From positions 90,721 to 154,720 of the forward strand of contig QKWP01000341.1 in assembly GCA_003550325.1 (NCBI GenBank): a stretch of 64,000 nt of DNA. Direction: 5' to 3'. This document shows, piece by piece, positions 1-10,786 of the stretch. Under the pieces are notes generated by a model that saw only the letters and a list, made by a program, of their open reading frames with translations, was not told where the DNA came from and did no database searches. Source of the DNA: Gigaspora rosea (taxonomy: Eukaryota; Glomeromycota; Glomeromycetes; Diversisporales; Gigasporaceae). The first letter of the stretch is position 1; each line of letters opens with the position of its first letter. The position numbers were made by a program, and so were the translations under genes.

Positions 1-1099
1 TAAAAGATGCGCACTTCTTTTTCGAATTTTTTTTAGCTGAAAACTCTTCGCAAAAGTCATTTCTAAACAGTTATGCTTGATTTTTTGCAAGAATTCTATT
101 AAACTTTGGACTTGTGTTGTTGAGGTCTAATTTTTTTCACTTTAACTAATTAAATTTTCTCAAATTTTATATGTTAATAGAAAATTCTAAAGCGTAACTT
201 TATTCTTCAACATTTAATAAAGCTCTTATAAAAATTTCTAGGTAATTACTTGGGTTTTCGATAAGTAGTATCATTTTAAAATTTGTTAATAAATATAATG
301 ATAATAATAACTGATAACGCTAATTATTAATCTTTTATTTGTGTAATACGAAAAATCTGTAATATATCAAATTCCATAGTTTGCTCACAAAGTTTTGATT
401 TACTTAGTCGAGTTACCACCCTAGTGTAGCATGACTTTTAATCACTCACAATATGCTAAAGATTTTTTCTTTTTTGCAAATACAGTAAAAATAGCCTATT
501 TCGATTATATTCTATTCTTTGTTTAAACATTAACCGATATCAATATAAACAAAGAATACGTATATTATTAATTAAAAGCAATCCTCCTGAGTTAACTTGC
601 AAAATCACCAAAGCTATGAGTAATACATTTTACGACAAGGCATAAATGAGTTGATATCACAATTCCCAAAATATAATAGATAACAAAATTTCTCGATAAA
701 TTATTTATCTGTAACTACCATTTCTTGTGTATTAAGAATGATAGAAATACTTCATATCGAGGAATTAGGCCATCAGAAAATTAGTTTGATCGAGAAAAAT
801 GAAAAGTTCAATCGGAAAATGACTGTCAGAAATATATCGTGTCAGAAAATAAAGTAGTCGATACTATGAGGTCAGAAAAGATGTTTAAGCATCAAGAAAT
901 TGTGCAACAACGAATAATATATTTATTTATTAACAAAATTGCAATGATTAAGAAGTATCCTCACTTTAGCTTGAAAAATAAAATTTATTACAATGTTTTG
1001 ATCATTTTATTCATTAACGTGTGATGTTTAACATACAGTAACTATTGTCCTTTTTTTTTTTTTTTTTTAACTATGCTATTCAAATATAAACATTTTTTA
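1..1099. other. AT-rich intergenic sequence
   Basis: No convincing gene. Only short chance reading frames occur, for example 839-1024, which is rich in AT-encoded residues (I, K, N, F, L) and matches no motif I recognise. Confidence 0.5.
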
Positions 1100-1107
1100 G
1101 AGGTAAG

Positions 1108-2225
1108 TAGGGTTCTGCAAACCCGGCACATGCCTATGCAAAAAGAGGGCATTTAAGGCACGGACATAACTTGACTTTAAATTCTAGGGCACCGGCACAA
1201 GTAATGGCATTAGTATTAGTGCCCGGCACTGTGCCAATAGTGCTAGATATATATTACATATTTATACGATCAATTAATAAAATCAATTTTACGATCATTT
1301 ATTAAAATAATAGTTGCACGTATATGCAGTGCATATTGTAATATATTTATTATAATTTAACAAGTTTGTATATGTAAAGTAATATCATCATTTTTAAGAA
1401 TTATTTTTATATGGCTCTGTCATTTGTAACCTTAAAACCAGCACGAGAAAAAGCTCTTTCGGTAGCAACACTAGAAGGTTGCATACTAAGAAAGTCTGAC
1501 CAAGAATAGGAAATCGGGTTGATATAATTTCCAACTTAGCACAAGCAAATATGATGAACGATATAATGACGCAGTAAAATCAATTATATAATCTTTACGC
1601 AATAGTTAAAGACATTCAGAAATAAAGTATAATGAACAATATTATTCAATTTTATTGTTATTTTAGTTAGTCAATTTAATTATACTATTACTTTATCAAG
1701 CAAGATGGAAAGCAATATTATAGTATTGTTCGATTTTTAATTTCTTTATAACCTTCTATATATAGAACAAACTCATGTCGATTAGAAGTACAGTAGCAAT
1801 CGGCTCTTAGAGTGAATAGAAGTGAAAATAAAAACAAAATTATTGATATATATTATATTTCATAAACAATTCAGTAAAAATTAAGTTTTGAACTTTCGTC
1901 AGGTGGCTTATTATATATATATACAAATACGAGTTATCAGTTATGGCGTGGTTAATAATTAAATAAAAGATAGTAGAACCTAGTAAAGGAAAAAAAAAGA
2001 ATATGATTTAAAATAAATGAAAAAGTGTAAAGTGTCGGGAATGCTCGATCAATCTAAATTAGCCTATCTATTCAATGTATTCTTATAACACACGCACTGG
2101 CACTGTTCGGGCACAACAAAAAAAAGATGGCAGGCACTTAGGGCACTATCATTTTGCCCGGCATAGTGCCAACAGTGCCTGGCATAGTGCCATTTGTACC
2201 CGGCACATTTACTTGCAGAACCCTA
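1108..2225. mobile_element. hAT-type element (1118 bp) with transposase relic
   Basis: The ends are perfect 13-bp inverted repeats, TAGGGTTCTGCAA at 1108-1120 and its complement at 2213-2225. They are flanked by a perfect 8-bp direct repeat GAGGTAAG at 1100-1107 and 2226-2233. An 8-bp target duplication with a TAGGG-type end is the hAT signature. Both subterminal regions are rich in GGCACTGTGCC / GCCCGGCAC motifs in inverted arrangement, as expected of transposase-binding sites. A broken hAT C-terminal domain lies inside on the minus strand. The element cannot move by itself. Confidence 0.93.
1411..1560 (-). pseudogene. hAT transposase C-terminal dimerisation domain relic
   Basis: On the minus strand 1488-1411 reads 'QPSSVATERAFSRAGFKVTN', which matches the conserved hAT dimerisation motif (P-x-S-S-V-A-x-E-R-x-F-S-x-A-G). 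Just upstream, in a neighbouring frame, 'LEIISTRFPILGQTFL' matches the segment that normally precedes it, so one frameshift separates the two. A stop follows shortly after 'NDRA'. The rest of the transposase is missing. The relic lies inside the element at 1108-2225 and confirms its superfamily. Family knowledge: this domain mediates transposase dimerisation and is the best conserved part of hAT proteins. Confidence 0.85.
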
Positions 2226-2259
2226 GAGGTAAGCTATTATTTATATATAATATAGATTG

Positions 2260-3130
2260 ATCGATAATATTTCTAGAAAGATTTAAAGAGGTTATAGCAG
2301 TGTTCTGATGAATTGCCACAGCCATTGCGCTTCCTACCTCAGAAAAAGTTTATTATGACAAATGTTATTTTTATAAAGAGGTGCATATTACGAATGTTAT
2401 TTGTCCGAAGATCTAGATAAGTCAGAGATATTATTTATGCCAATAGCTATAGCTATTGCCTTACCTCCTTCAGGGCCAAGTTTATTATTATAAAAACCAA
2501 ATAAATTAAATAATTGTTTTTATAAAGAGCAGTTTCCCACCTTTGAGTCAAATTTATTACCTAAAAGTATAAATGAGTGAAAGCATTGTTCCAAAAAGTC
2601 TTTTCGATCGCTTTTTCTGCAACATGCAAAGCTGATTATTCCTAATATTCAAAGAAGTCAGAGCAATGTTTACATAAAGAACTGCCACTAAAGCTTTCCA
2701 CCTGTTGTAATTAATTCAATTAAGGAAGCGTTCTTATAAAGAGCTTCCACTAGAACATTCCTTCCTTCAGGATCGAATTGATTATTATAAAGAGGTTAGA
2801 GTTTTAAGAACTTTAGTAATTGTTTTACTTCCTTAATAACCAAGTTGATTAGAACCAAGTTTTAAGAAGGTCATAGTAGTGTTTTTATGAATGCCTCAAA
2901 TGTCTCAACTAATGCTTTACCCATACATAACCAAGATGACTATTCAAAATGCTAAAAGAATTGAGAATAGTATTCTACAAAGGACTTTTCTAATTCTTTC
3001 ACAAGTTTAGAATAAAGCTGATATTTCTTATAAAAGCTTCTCTGTTACATTTCCAATTTCGGTATCAAATGATTATTATAAAGGCTCAACTGTTTGAAAA
3101 GTTGTCGCATAGTTTCCGAAGAACACTTTC
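2260..3130 (-). pseudogene. LRR (ribonuclease-inhibitor type) pseudogene, copy 1
   Basis: Read on the minus strand, short stretches in shifting frames give successive LRR units: 'YNNQFDPEGRNVLVEALYKN', 'YNNKLGPEGGKAIAIAIG' and 'AIHQNTAITSLNLSRN'. The pattern N-x-L-x-x-x-G-x-x-A-L-x-x-A-L-x-x-N-x-x-L-x-x-L-x-L is that of RNI-like LRRs, protein-interaction repeats of about 28 residues. No frame stays open for more than one or two repeats, so frameshifts and stops are numerous. It corresponds to 23590-24110 in the second duplicate, but extends further 3' here, ending close to the hAT insertion. It lies downstream of, and on the same strand as, the kinase array. The repeat family is clear; the gene boundaries are not. 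Confidence 0.72.
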
Positions 3131-3967
3131 ATTTGATAAGGGAAATGTTAATTGATAACGGCTTGTATCAAGAGACAAAAGGTGCAAATAAATGTGGGGG
3201 ATGTATTTTGAACGACTCCTGTTATGATACTATCGGGCAGAAATTACGACGGTGATTATATTGTTGGGAGGTACCGTAGCAATGGAGAGTCTGCAAAATT
3301 AATTGAAAGAATCAGATAATAAATGAGTATAGATTTATTAATTTTCACCAAAGTTCCCATTGGACGAGACAAATTACGTTGCTGATAAGAGCGTCTAAAA
3401 TTTTACGTAACACTTTTATTAAAAGATTATTAAAAAATTTTTACGTTTGGTACCAAAGTTTGCTTCTTTGAATTTAGCGCTTTTTTTTTTAAAAAAAAAG
3501 TTTTTTGTAAATACACTTGATTAATAATTTTATCGAATATTGATTGTATCAGTATAAGCAAAATGAGCTTGAGACATTTTAAGTGTTAATTATTTTTTGA
3601 AGTAAAAATTACGGCCTAGAATATGGTTGAATAAAGGTGGGGATATTTTAAATTGCAAGAAAGTTTTAAATTTAGGTCTCTCAGCAAATTTTAATCTATT
3701 GGAAATAAAGTACCGATCAAAAAAATTTCTTGAAGAGTAGTTGAAGCACTTATTTTCAGTAATGTTTTCGAATATTTTTGATTTATTTTTATTAGAGAAA
3801 GAACTTTGAATGTGTATAAATAAACAAATATATATATTTATATTATATATTCTTATTTTCGTTAGTGTTTTTGATATTTTCGATTCATTTTTACAAATAA
3901 ATAATAATTTCGCTTCATTTTGCAAACAAAAATATTTTAATTTTTTTATTTTATTTTTGTCAACTAG
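3131..3967. other. AT-rich non-coding part of the duplication
   Basis: Aligns with 24110-24917. It contains long A/T runs (3481-3510) and reading frames that are not conserved between the two copies, so I see no gene. Confidence 0.5.
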
Positions 3968-4945
3968 CAATTGCAAGTATGGCGGGCGACTTCGTCGCCC
4001 GCTTGAGAAAATATTAACATATTGTTGTTGCTAAAGAAAATTTTGTTATCAGGCTTACAATCATATTTTATGTTCAGTTTGTTCCCAAAGTATCATCTCG
4101 AAAAAATCCATTATTGGGATTTTTCTTATATTTTGCCAAGTTTGTTACAAAAATAATTGAAATTTCAATAATAGATTTTCTATAGATGATATTTAGAGAT
4201 CAAACTGGACATGAAATATAATTAGAAGCTTGATAACAGGTTTATCCTTGGTAGTGCTCATATTACGTGACAGAAATATTATTAATAGGAGAGTTTGAAG
4301 AATAGTTAACTTAGTGTATTTTGCGGCATTCACCTAAATAAGTTTTAGGGGCATGCACTATTTTAGTGAGTAATACAAATTCTTTAAGAAGAAATGGCCA
4401 ATAAAAGAGTGCAAATTGAATCTTCTGGATTAGCCTGACATAGAGATGGGTTTCATGCGTGCGCATGATTCCTCAATCATGCGCATTAATGCGCATGTTT
4501 CCGAATCATGCGCATTTTATCCCATCAAAATTTTATATAGAAAAGTTAAATATAAAATAAGTATAATTAACATTCTAATCTATCTATATACTTCAATTCT
4601 AAGTCTGTTCGCTTTAATATTTTTATTGGTCGTATCCGAAAAATGTGACTTAAATATAGGAAAACTAACAGAAATACGTAAGATGATTATGACTATTATC
4701 ATGGTCGAGTAATTATTATAACATTCGAGTAATTATTATATCATTTTTTAATTCCCTTATTAACGCCCTTAAACGACACAATATCGTGAACGTGAATTTT
4801 CTAAATTTACTTTTGTTGTTTGATTGCCTAATATTTACAAACTATTTTGGGCTAAAAAAGTTCAAATTTGAAAACGTTTTGTATAATGGTCTCAAGTTCA
4901 AAAATAAGAACAAGTGCAAGAACACGACAAATGCTCTATGCAGAT

Positions 4946-5087
4946 AAACATATGATTAATAAAAAAATAGTGAATATATTAGTAAAAAAAATAGTGAATA
5001 TATTAATAAAAAAAACAGTGAATATATTAATAAAAAAAAATAGTGAATATATTAATAAATAAATAGTGAATATATTAATAAAAAAAT
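4946..5087. repeat. Minisatellite, ~23-bp unit
   Basis: Five to six head-to-tail copies of a unit like 'aaaaaatagtgaatatatta', running directly into the assembly gap. The gap is therefore probably the collapsed remainder of this array. A related single unit with the same left flank occurs at 32537-32710. Confidence 0.85.
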
Positions 5088-5858
5088 NNNNNNNNNNNNN
5101 NNNNNNNNNNNNNNNNNNNNNNNNNNNNNNNNNNNNNNNNNNNNNNNNNNNNNNNNNNNNNNNNNNNNNNNNNNNNNNNNNNNNNNNNNNNNNNNNNNNN
5201 NNNNNNNNNNNNNNNNNNNNNNNNNNNNNNNNNNNNNNNNNNNNNNNNNNNNNNNNNNNNNNNNNNNNNNNNNNNNNNNNNNNNNNNNNNNNNNNNNNNN
5301 NNNNNNNNNNNNNNNNNNNNNNNNNNNNNNNNNNNNNNNNNNNNNNNNNNNNNNNNNNNNNNNNNNNNNNNNNNNNNNNNNNNNNNNNNNNNNNNNNNNN
5401 NNNNNNNNNNNNNNNNNNNNNNNNNNNNNNNNNNNNNNNNNNNNNNNNNNNNNNNNNNNNNNNNNNNNNNNNNNNNNNNNNNNNNNNNNNNNNNNNNNNN
5501 NNNNNNNNNNNNNNNNNNNNNNNNNNNNNNNNNNNNNNNNNNNNNNNNNNNNNNNNNNNNNNNNNNNNNNNNNNNNNNNNNNNNNNNNNNNNNNNNNNNN
5601 NNNNNNNNNNNNNNNNNNNNNNNNNNNNNNNNNNNNNNNNNNNNNNNNNNNNNNNNNNNNNNNNNNNNNNNNNNNNNNNNNNNNNNNNNNNNNNNNNNNN
5701 NNNNNNNNNNNNNNNNNNNNNNNNNNNNNNNNNNNNNNNNNNNNNNNNNNNNNNNNNNNNNNNNNNNNNNNNNNNNNNNNNNNNNNNNNNNNNNNNNNNN
5801 NNNNNNNNNNNNNNNNNNNNNNNNNNNNNNNNNNNNNNNNNNNNNNNNNNNNNNNNNN
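5088..5858. other. Assembly gap (N run)
   Basis: 771 undetermined bases. Reading frames drawn across it are meaningless. Confidence 0.99.
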
Positions 5859-6499
5859 GTTCAGTAACAGAATTTTTTTGTGCAATTCAATGCAAACTAA
5901 CTCAACATATTTATGAATATTATATAATGCGAATTTACAGATTTTAATTAATTTTCTAAAGTTTTATACAAAGCTCCCGTGGCGGTCAGGTGTCAAATTA
6001 TATAAGATAAGCAACGATGAAGTTTACAATTAGCTAATTTGTAAAAATTTATATATATAGACAAAATCTGATTTTAGTTTCAATATGTAGTATCTTTATT
6101 TAGATATATTATCAATAATAAAGATAAAAAAATTTTTTTATCATAAGATATCATGCGCATTAATGCGCATTTTTCCCATCTCTACACTCAACCTGTTAAT
6201 CATCCGCCAATCAATACTACCCATGAATTCACAGATATGCATATCCGCAAAATCAAGTAATAGTGTTGAATGCCAGTTTAGATATCAAGTTAGGTAGCAT
6301 TCAAATCACGCCTTTTTTTTCTCCAACAACAACCAACCAACTAAAAAAAGCGTCACCTTAAAATTTATCTTTACCAGTTATTTATTAATTATCGGCGATT
6401 TTATTTATTAAATTAATTAATTAAAAAAATTTCATTGGCTAATAATACAAATACGGGTAACTCAGATTGAAGTAATTAATGAGCTTCACTACAGTCTTT

Positions 6500-6652
6500 T
6501 GTAAAGACGGGCATCTCGCACCTAGCAGTGACGTTTGCTTAATCGTCACATATTATAAATTATGCAAACATTGATATCCAATGTGATTTTCATAACATCG
6601 ATCATGTAACAATTAAGCACACATCACTGACAAGTGCAAGATGCCCACCTCA
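6500..6652. mobile_element. Probable small MITE with ~40-bp TIRs
   Basis: GGGCATCTCGCAC.. (from 6509) is inverted as ..GTGCAAGATGCCC (to 6646), and the match continues for about 40 bp through 'gtttgcttaatcgt'. AGTCTTT flanks both sides (6493-6499 and 6653-6659), a possible target duplication. The outermost few bases of the two ends do not pair well. Confidence 0.6.
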
Positions 6653-7009
6653 AGTCTTTCGCTGCAAATTTTGACGATCACTGATTATCAATTAATCAAA
6701 CCGGCAAAAAATCCAGAGTAAAAAAGCGCAAAAATTCAAATAAATAAAAAAATAAGTACAAATCAAGGCCAAACCATTCAAAAAATGACAAGAAAGGTCC
6801 TATTCACATCAACTTGACATTGTGCACACACGAAACATACCGATAGTAACTTCTAGGTTCCTGAATCGTATCATATCTGAATCGTATCAGTCTGAACTGT
6901 TCTGATCCGTTCCGTTCAGTATCTAAGTAACTATAAAAATGAAAAACAAAAATTTCCTTTTACGGAATTAGAAGGAAATTAAGCCTGTCGATCTCACGTA
7001 GAAACTATT

Positions 7010-7164
7010 TAGGGATGGAAAAAAAAACAGTTTTAAACACTTTTTCACCGATTTAAAACATGTGATAATTAAAAGCCCGAATAGTTAAAATTGTTTTTAA
7101 ATATATTAAGAACATAATCTTCACCTGTTTTTAATTACGTAATAAAAAACATTTTCCATCCCTA
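7010..7164. mobile_element. hAT-type MITE (155 bp)
   Basis: Terminal inverted repeats TAGGGATGGAAAA / TTTTCCATCCCTA are flanked by the perfect 8-bp direct repeat AAACTATT at 7002-7009 and 7165-7172. No coding capacity. It sits inside the 3.3-kb block that is unique to duplication copy 1. Confidence 0.92.
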
Positions 7165-7399
7165 AAACTATTACACAGCATAAACATAAACAGAACTAAC
7201 ATTACACAATATAGGCACAACAGGCAAAAAGAATTACACCGCACAAACAAATAAGGAAAAAAGAATCCGGCAAAAACATACTAGTCGATTTTTTTCAACT
7301 AACAATTTTGATCACAACATGTGACTGGTGTCACGCTGGATTTGCTCAAAAATTCAATTAAATTTCGGGATGCCAAGTATCAAAACATCACACTAAGTA

Positions 7400-7546
7400 C
7401 GTAAATAGGACTTCTGTTTAACGATTGGAACACCTAATCGCGTGTGGTATATGATCCCTGATCAGTTTTCAGCCTTTTTGATCTGTGACTTACCGTTACA
7501 TCAACTGGAATTTCAGAGGAATGGAACCTACATCTATAACCAAAGA
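7400..7546 (-). other. Conserved 3' flank of kinase gene, copy 1
   Basis: This ~120-bp stretch just downstream of the kinase stop reads like 'cctaatcgcgtg...gatccctgatcag...gatctgtgactt'. It recurs at 25045-25160, and in decayed form at 15720-15830 and 31985-32065. It may hold a shared 3' UTR or terminator. Simple common descent also explains it. Confidence 0.5.
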
Positions 7547-8515
7547 TTACTTTAAATGATTAATAACTTTAACGATATTATGTGGTATATAATCACTCAT
7601 GCCATATATTTCATGTTGGTTGCTTCTTTTTTTATATTGTTGAGCAATATCATGTGTATTAATAAATTTACTCGCATATTGGTTCAAAGTTATTGCAAGC
7701 TCTGGAATTCTCATATCAGCAATCATAAATTCGTTAATTATTTGTAATTTTTTATTAAATTCGTCAATTTCATTAAATTCATCCGGTTTATTAAATTTAT
7801 CGAGTTCATCGGATTTATTAAGTTCATCAGATTCATCAAATTCATTGGATTCCTTCACAAAACTATGCCATTCCGTGAGCTTATCACGAATTGTTTCAGC
7901 AGTAGGTCATTTCTGCAAGTCTGGATCCATGCATAATTTTGCCAATTAAATATAGCAGCTAGGAGTTTCTAAAGCAAATGCAGGCCTCTTTCCATTGCAA
8001 ATTTCTAATGCAAGTTCAATATCAAATGGACGTTCACAAAATGGATACATTCCAGTAGTCACCTCGGCCATTATAATGCCAAAACTATAAATATCGGCTG
8101 CTGGTGTATATTTCCGACCTAATAAAATCTCAGGGGCAATATAAGGCATAACACCATAAATTCCAACTTTCAACATGTGTTCTTCATTCTTTCTGGATAA
8201 TCCTAAATCTGCAATATAAGATTTTAAAGAACCAAGCCATGATTCTTCTTCATGCTGTAAAATATTTCCGCAGTGAATATCACAATGGATATATCCTGCT
8301 TTGTGAATTTTGAATAAATCCTTTGAAATATCAATTAATAATGATAATTTATCTTCCCAAGTAAGCTCTTCAAAATTTAATGTTAGATAATTATGAAGGT
8401 CTCCTTTATTAGCATATTGAAAAATCATCATATATTCTTTCGTTTCTGTATTTTGAGTAAGTCCATAAACTTCGAGTCTGCTACCACTTAATCGGCAATA
8501 CATATGATTTTTAAA
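7547..8515 (-). pseudogene. Kinase catalytic C-lobe exon (exon 8), copy 1, with nonsense mutations
   Basis: This is the last exon of the kinase gene. It encodes 'EVYGLTQNTETKEYMMIFQY', the catalytic loop 'IHCDIHCGNIL' (HRD Arg replaced by Cys, with Asp and Asn kept), 'IADLGLSR' (DFG as DLG) and 'PYIAPEILLGRKYT'. Relative to copy 2, the codon after 'SCYI' is TAA (7948-7946), and a TGA follows at 7909-7907 where copy 2 has Arg in 'KRPTAE'. It also lacks about nine residues near the C-terminus. The acidic D/E/S/N-rich linker and the tail 'YGMSDYIPH' are still readable. The acceptor is TTAG before 8515. The gene in this copy is inactive unless truncated products are used. Confidence 0.9.
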
Positions 8516-8590
8516 CTAATAAAATAAAATTTACGTAAATTAGAGATATTATTCGCCATAGACAATAAATGAATTATAATATTAACTTAC

Positions 8591-9064
8591 TTCTCTTAGA
8601 AAATCATTAGAATTTGTTTTTGATCCAGGTAAAGTCTTGAGCGCTACCCTAATAGATTGTGAAGCGTTTTGTTGCAAATTTGCTAAAAATACAGTACCAA
8701 ATCCTCCTTCACTAATCTCTTTTATGACATTTAATTTATTAAACGGAATCCATTCGATTACTTTCTTATGCTCAGTTGCATTAATTTGAAACTCTTTAAT
8801 ACAATCATCAATATCTTTATTACCACTTGTCCATTCCCGAGTTATTATATAAGGATCACATGACTGACACCAATTTATTGAAGTATTAAATCGATTACAA
8901 TTTGTACATTTGCCATGCCAATAGTGTCTTTTAGAAGCCAGAACATTATTATCGTTATTATTAATTGTGCTTTCGAATACAATCATATATTCGCCAGTAA
9001 TTTCGAACTGCGTAATTCCGTATGTTTTAGTTACATCATTTTCTATTTCCATTTGATTTGTAAA
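8591..9064 (-). pseudogene. Kinase exon 7 (Cys motif plus complete N-lobe start), copy 1
   Basis: 474 bp, phase 0 at both ends, donor GTAAGT at 8590. It encodes 'TYGITQFEITGEYMIVFES', then CTNC-x9-CQSC, then 'WTSGNKDIDDCIKEFQ', then 'WIPFNKLNVIKEISEGGFGT' with an intact glycine loop, then 'VALKTL' carrying the ATP-site Lys. The reading frame is open. Unlike exons 1-6, this is the only module with a proper GxGxxG loop and VAxK lysine, so it supplies the real N-lobe for exon 8. It is classed as a pseudogene part because neighbouring exons 2, 5, 6 and 8 are broken. Confidence 0.85.
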
Positions 9065-9145
9065 CTTGCAAAATGAATAAAATATAAACAACATTAATAT
9101 CTTTGGCGTAATGTGAATTAATTATGACATAATATTTTAGCTTAC

Positions 9146-9605
9146 GTCTTTCAGAAAATCTATCAAATTCTGCGAATCAGATAAAGCTTTGAGCTCAACC
9201 GAACATGGTAGTGTACGTGACTGTGCGCTATTTAAAATTAATCGTTTACCATCTAACCAAATTGCCTGAAATCTAGGACCAAATTTATCATTACTAATCT
9301 TTTGAATGTTATCTAGTCTGTTAAAAGGAATCCATTCAATCACGTTCTCATATTCGGTGGCCTTAAGCTGAAATTCTTTAATACAATCATCAATATTTTT
9401 GTTTCCACTTGTCCATCCTTCAGTCGTACTTTTAGGATCACATGATTGGCACCAAGCTTTAGATGTATTATATCGGTGGCAATATGAACATTCTTTATAT
9501 CCTTAGAAATCATACATTAACAGCAAATATTCATTAGTAGCTGTATTCTGAGTTAGCCCACAAACTTTATGTTTACTATTCTTTATATACAGTAGTTCTT
9601 AAACT
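9146..9605 (-). pseudogene. Kinase-array exon 6, copy 1, broken
   Basis: It reads 'CSYCHRYNTSKAWCQSCDPK' (Cys4 motif), 'WTSGNKNIDDCIKEFQLKAT' and 'WIPFNRLDNIQKISNDKFGP', ending at 'FLKD' with donor GTAAGC. The N-terminal part contains a TAA at 9505-9503 and small indels relative to copy 2 (26808-27259). The nucleotide-binding loop is degenerate: 'KISNDKFG' replaces a glycine loop. Confidence 0.85.
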
Positions 9606-9703
9606 TATTAGTTAATAACTAGGTAAATATAATTTATAAGTACGCAAAAAAAAAAGATACACATAATAATAATAAATAAAATAAATTTTATCTTAAATCT
9701 TAC

Positions 9704-10165
9704 ATCGTCTAACGGATCCATTGAATCCTGAGAATTAGACAATGGTTTAAGTGTGATTATACATGGTTGTGTACGTGATTGTGTGTGTTGACCCCGATAT
9801 CCAGAAACATCTCGTATGCCGTCTAACCATTTTGCTAAAAATTCGTCACCATTCTCTTGAATAATACCTAATCTATTAAAAGGAATCCACTCTATCACAT
9901 TCTCATATTTTGTGGTTTTAAGTTGAAATTCTTTAATGCAATCATCAATAGTCTTATTTCCACTTGTCCATCCTTCAGCGCTCTGTGAGGGTCACGTCTG
10001 GCACCAAGCTGGAGATGTGTTATATCTTTTACAGTGTGCACATTTTCCATTTATTTCAAGTCTTTCAGAATGAAATTTGTCAAATACTAAAATATAATCA
10101 TTAGTAGCTTTGTTCTGAGTTAGCCCATATACTTTATGTTGGTGATCCTTTACATAATTCTTAAA
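9704..10165 (-). pseudogene. Kinase-array exon 5, copy 1, nonsense
   Basis: 462 bp, with acceptor TTATTAATAAG before 10165 and donor GTAAGA at 9703. It encodes 'KVYGLTQNKATNDYILVFDK', 'CAHCKRYNTSPAWCQT' then TGA (9994-9992). That stop comes from a net 3-base loss inside the CxxC-x9-CxxC motif, which also destroys the last two Cys. After the stop the frame continues with 'GWTSGNKTIDDCIKEFQLKT' and 'TQSRTQPCIITLKPL'. Confidence 0.87.
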
Positions 10166-10237
10166 CTTATTAAATATGTATATATTAGTGCATAAAAAAA
10201 TTGATACACATAATCAATATAGATTTTTTTATTTTAC

Positions 10238-10702
10238 CTCTTTTGACAAATCCATTGAATTCTGAGAACTATTCAATATTTTAAGGTCAATTATGTATGG
10301 CATCGTACGTGATTGTGTGTTTTCATAGTTTTCATACCATCCTGAAATCATTCGTATGCCATCCCACCAAGTCGCCAAAAATTCATTACCATTTTGTTGA
10401 ATATCATCTAGTCTGTTAAAAGGAATCCATTCAATCACATCTTCATATTCTGTGTCTTTAGGTTGAAATTCTTTAATGCAATCATCGATATTCTTATTTC
10501 CACTTGTCCATCCTTGAGTTGTTATCTGAGGATCACATGTCTGACACAAAGCTTTAGATGTGTTATATCGATTACAATGTGTACATTTTCCATTATCATA
10601 ACCTCTTTTGGAATGAAATTTGTCAAATACCAACATATACTCATTAGTGTCTGTGTTTTGAGTTAGCCCATATACATTATGTCTGTTATCTTTTATAAAG
10701 TT
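10238..10702 (-). CDS. Kinase-array exon 4, copy 1
   Basis: 465 bp, 155 codons, open. It begins 'NFIKDNRHNVYGLTQN', then CTHC-x9-CQTC, 'GWTSGNKNIDDCIKEFQ', 'WIPFNRLDDIQQNGNEFLAT', 'TQSRTMPYIIDLKILNSSQ', and ends at the donor in 'LSKE'. It represents kinase strands beta1-beta3 without a usable glycine loop: 'QQNGNEF' stands where GxGxxG is expected. It is fused in frame to exon 3 if the 84-bp intron is retained. It is functional only if the whole gene were, and lesions elsewhere argue against that. Confidence 0.75.
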
Positions 10703-10786
10703 CTTATTAAATGAATAAATATAAATACATATAAATAAAAATACACATAATGACAAAATAAATACAGATTTTATCTTATATCTTAC

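Larger units (their letters stand above)
4441..6184. mobile_element. TIR element with TAGAGATGGG ends, containing a gap
   Basis: TAGAGATGGG at 4441-4450 is inverted at 6175-6184. Both ends carry clustered ATGCGCAT motifs (4457-4515 and 6152-6170), a subterminal repeat pattern like that of DNA transposons. I cannot see a convincing 8-bp target duplication (GCCTGACA versus CACTCAAC). TA is shared at both edges. Most of the interior is unsequenced. Confidence 0.6.
3968..7284. mobile_element. 3.3-kb insertion specific to duplication copy 1
   Basis: Duplication copy 2 runs straight through this point (...gctag|tcgattttt at ~24926). Copy 1 has 'ctag' at 3964-3967, then unrelated DNA, then a second 'ctag' at 7281-7284 before homology resumes. 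That is what insertion with a 4-bp CTAG target duplication would leave. A perfect small hairpin GGGCGAC-ttc-GTCGCCC lies near its left end (3984-4000). No long terminal inverted repeat is visible. It carries an N gap, a minisatellite, a TIR element and a hAT MITE, so it is a composite. A deletion from copy 2 between short CTAG repeats is the alternative. Confidence 0.6.

Noticed and set aside
3590-3976. 128-residue minus-strand frame in the duplicated AT-rich block
   Set aside because: The matching region of copy 2 (24560-24937) has indels and stops that break the frame; composition is Lys/Asn/Phe/Ile-driven.
4946-5087. CRISPR-like repeat array
   Set aside because: Units are contiguous with no unique spacers, and the organism is eukaryotic.
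5052-5947. Long reading frames on both strands across the N run
   Set aside because: They consist of undetermined bases; the few real codons are minisatellite.
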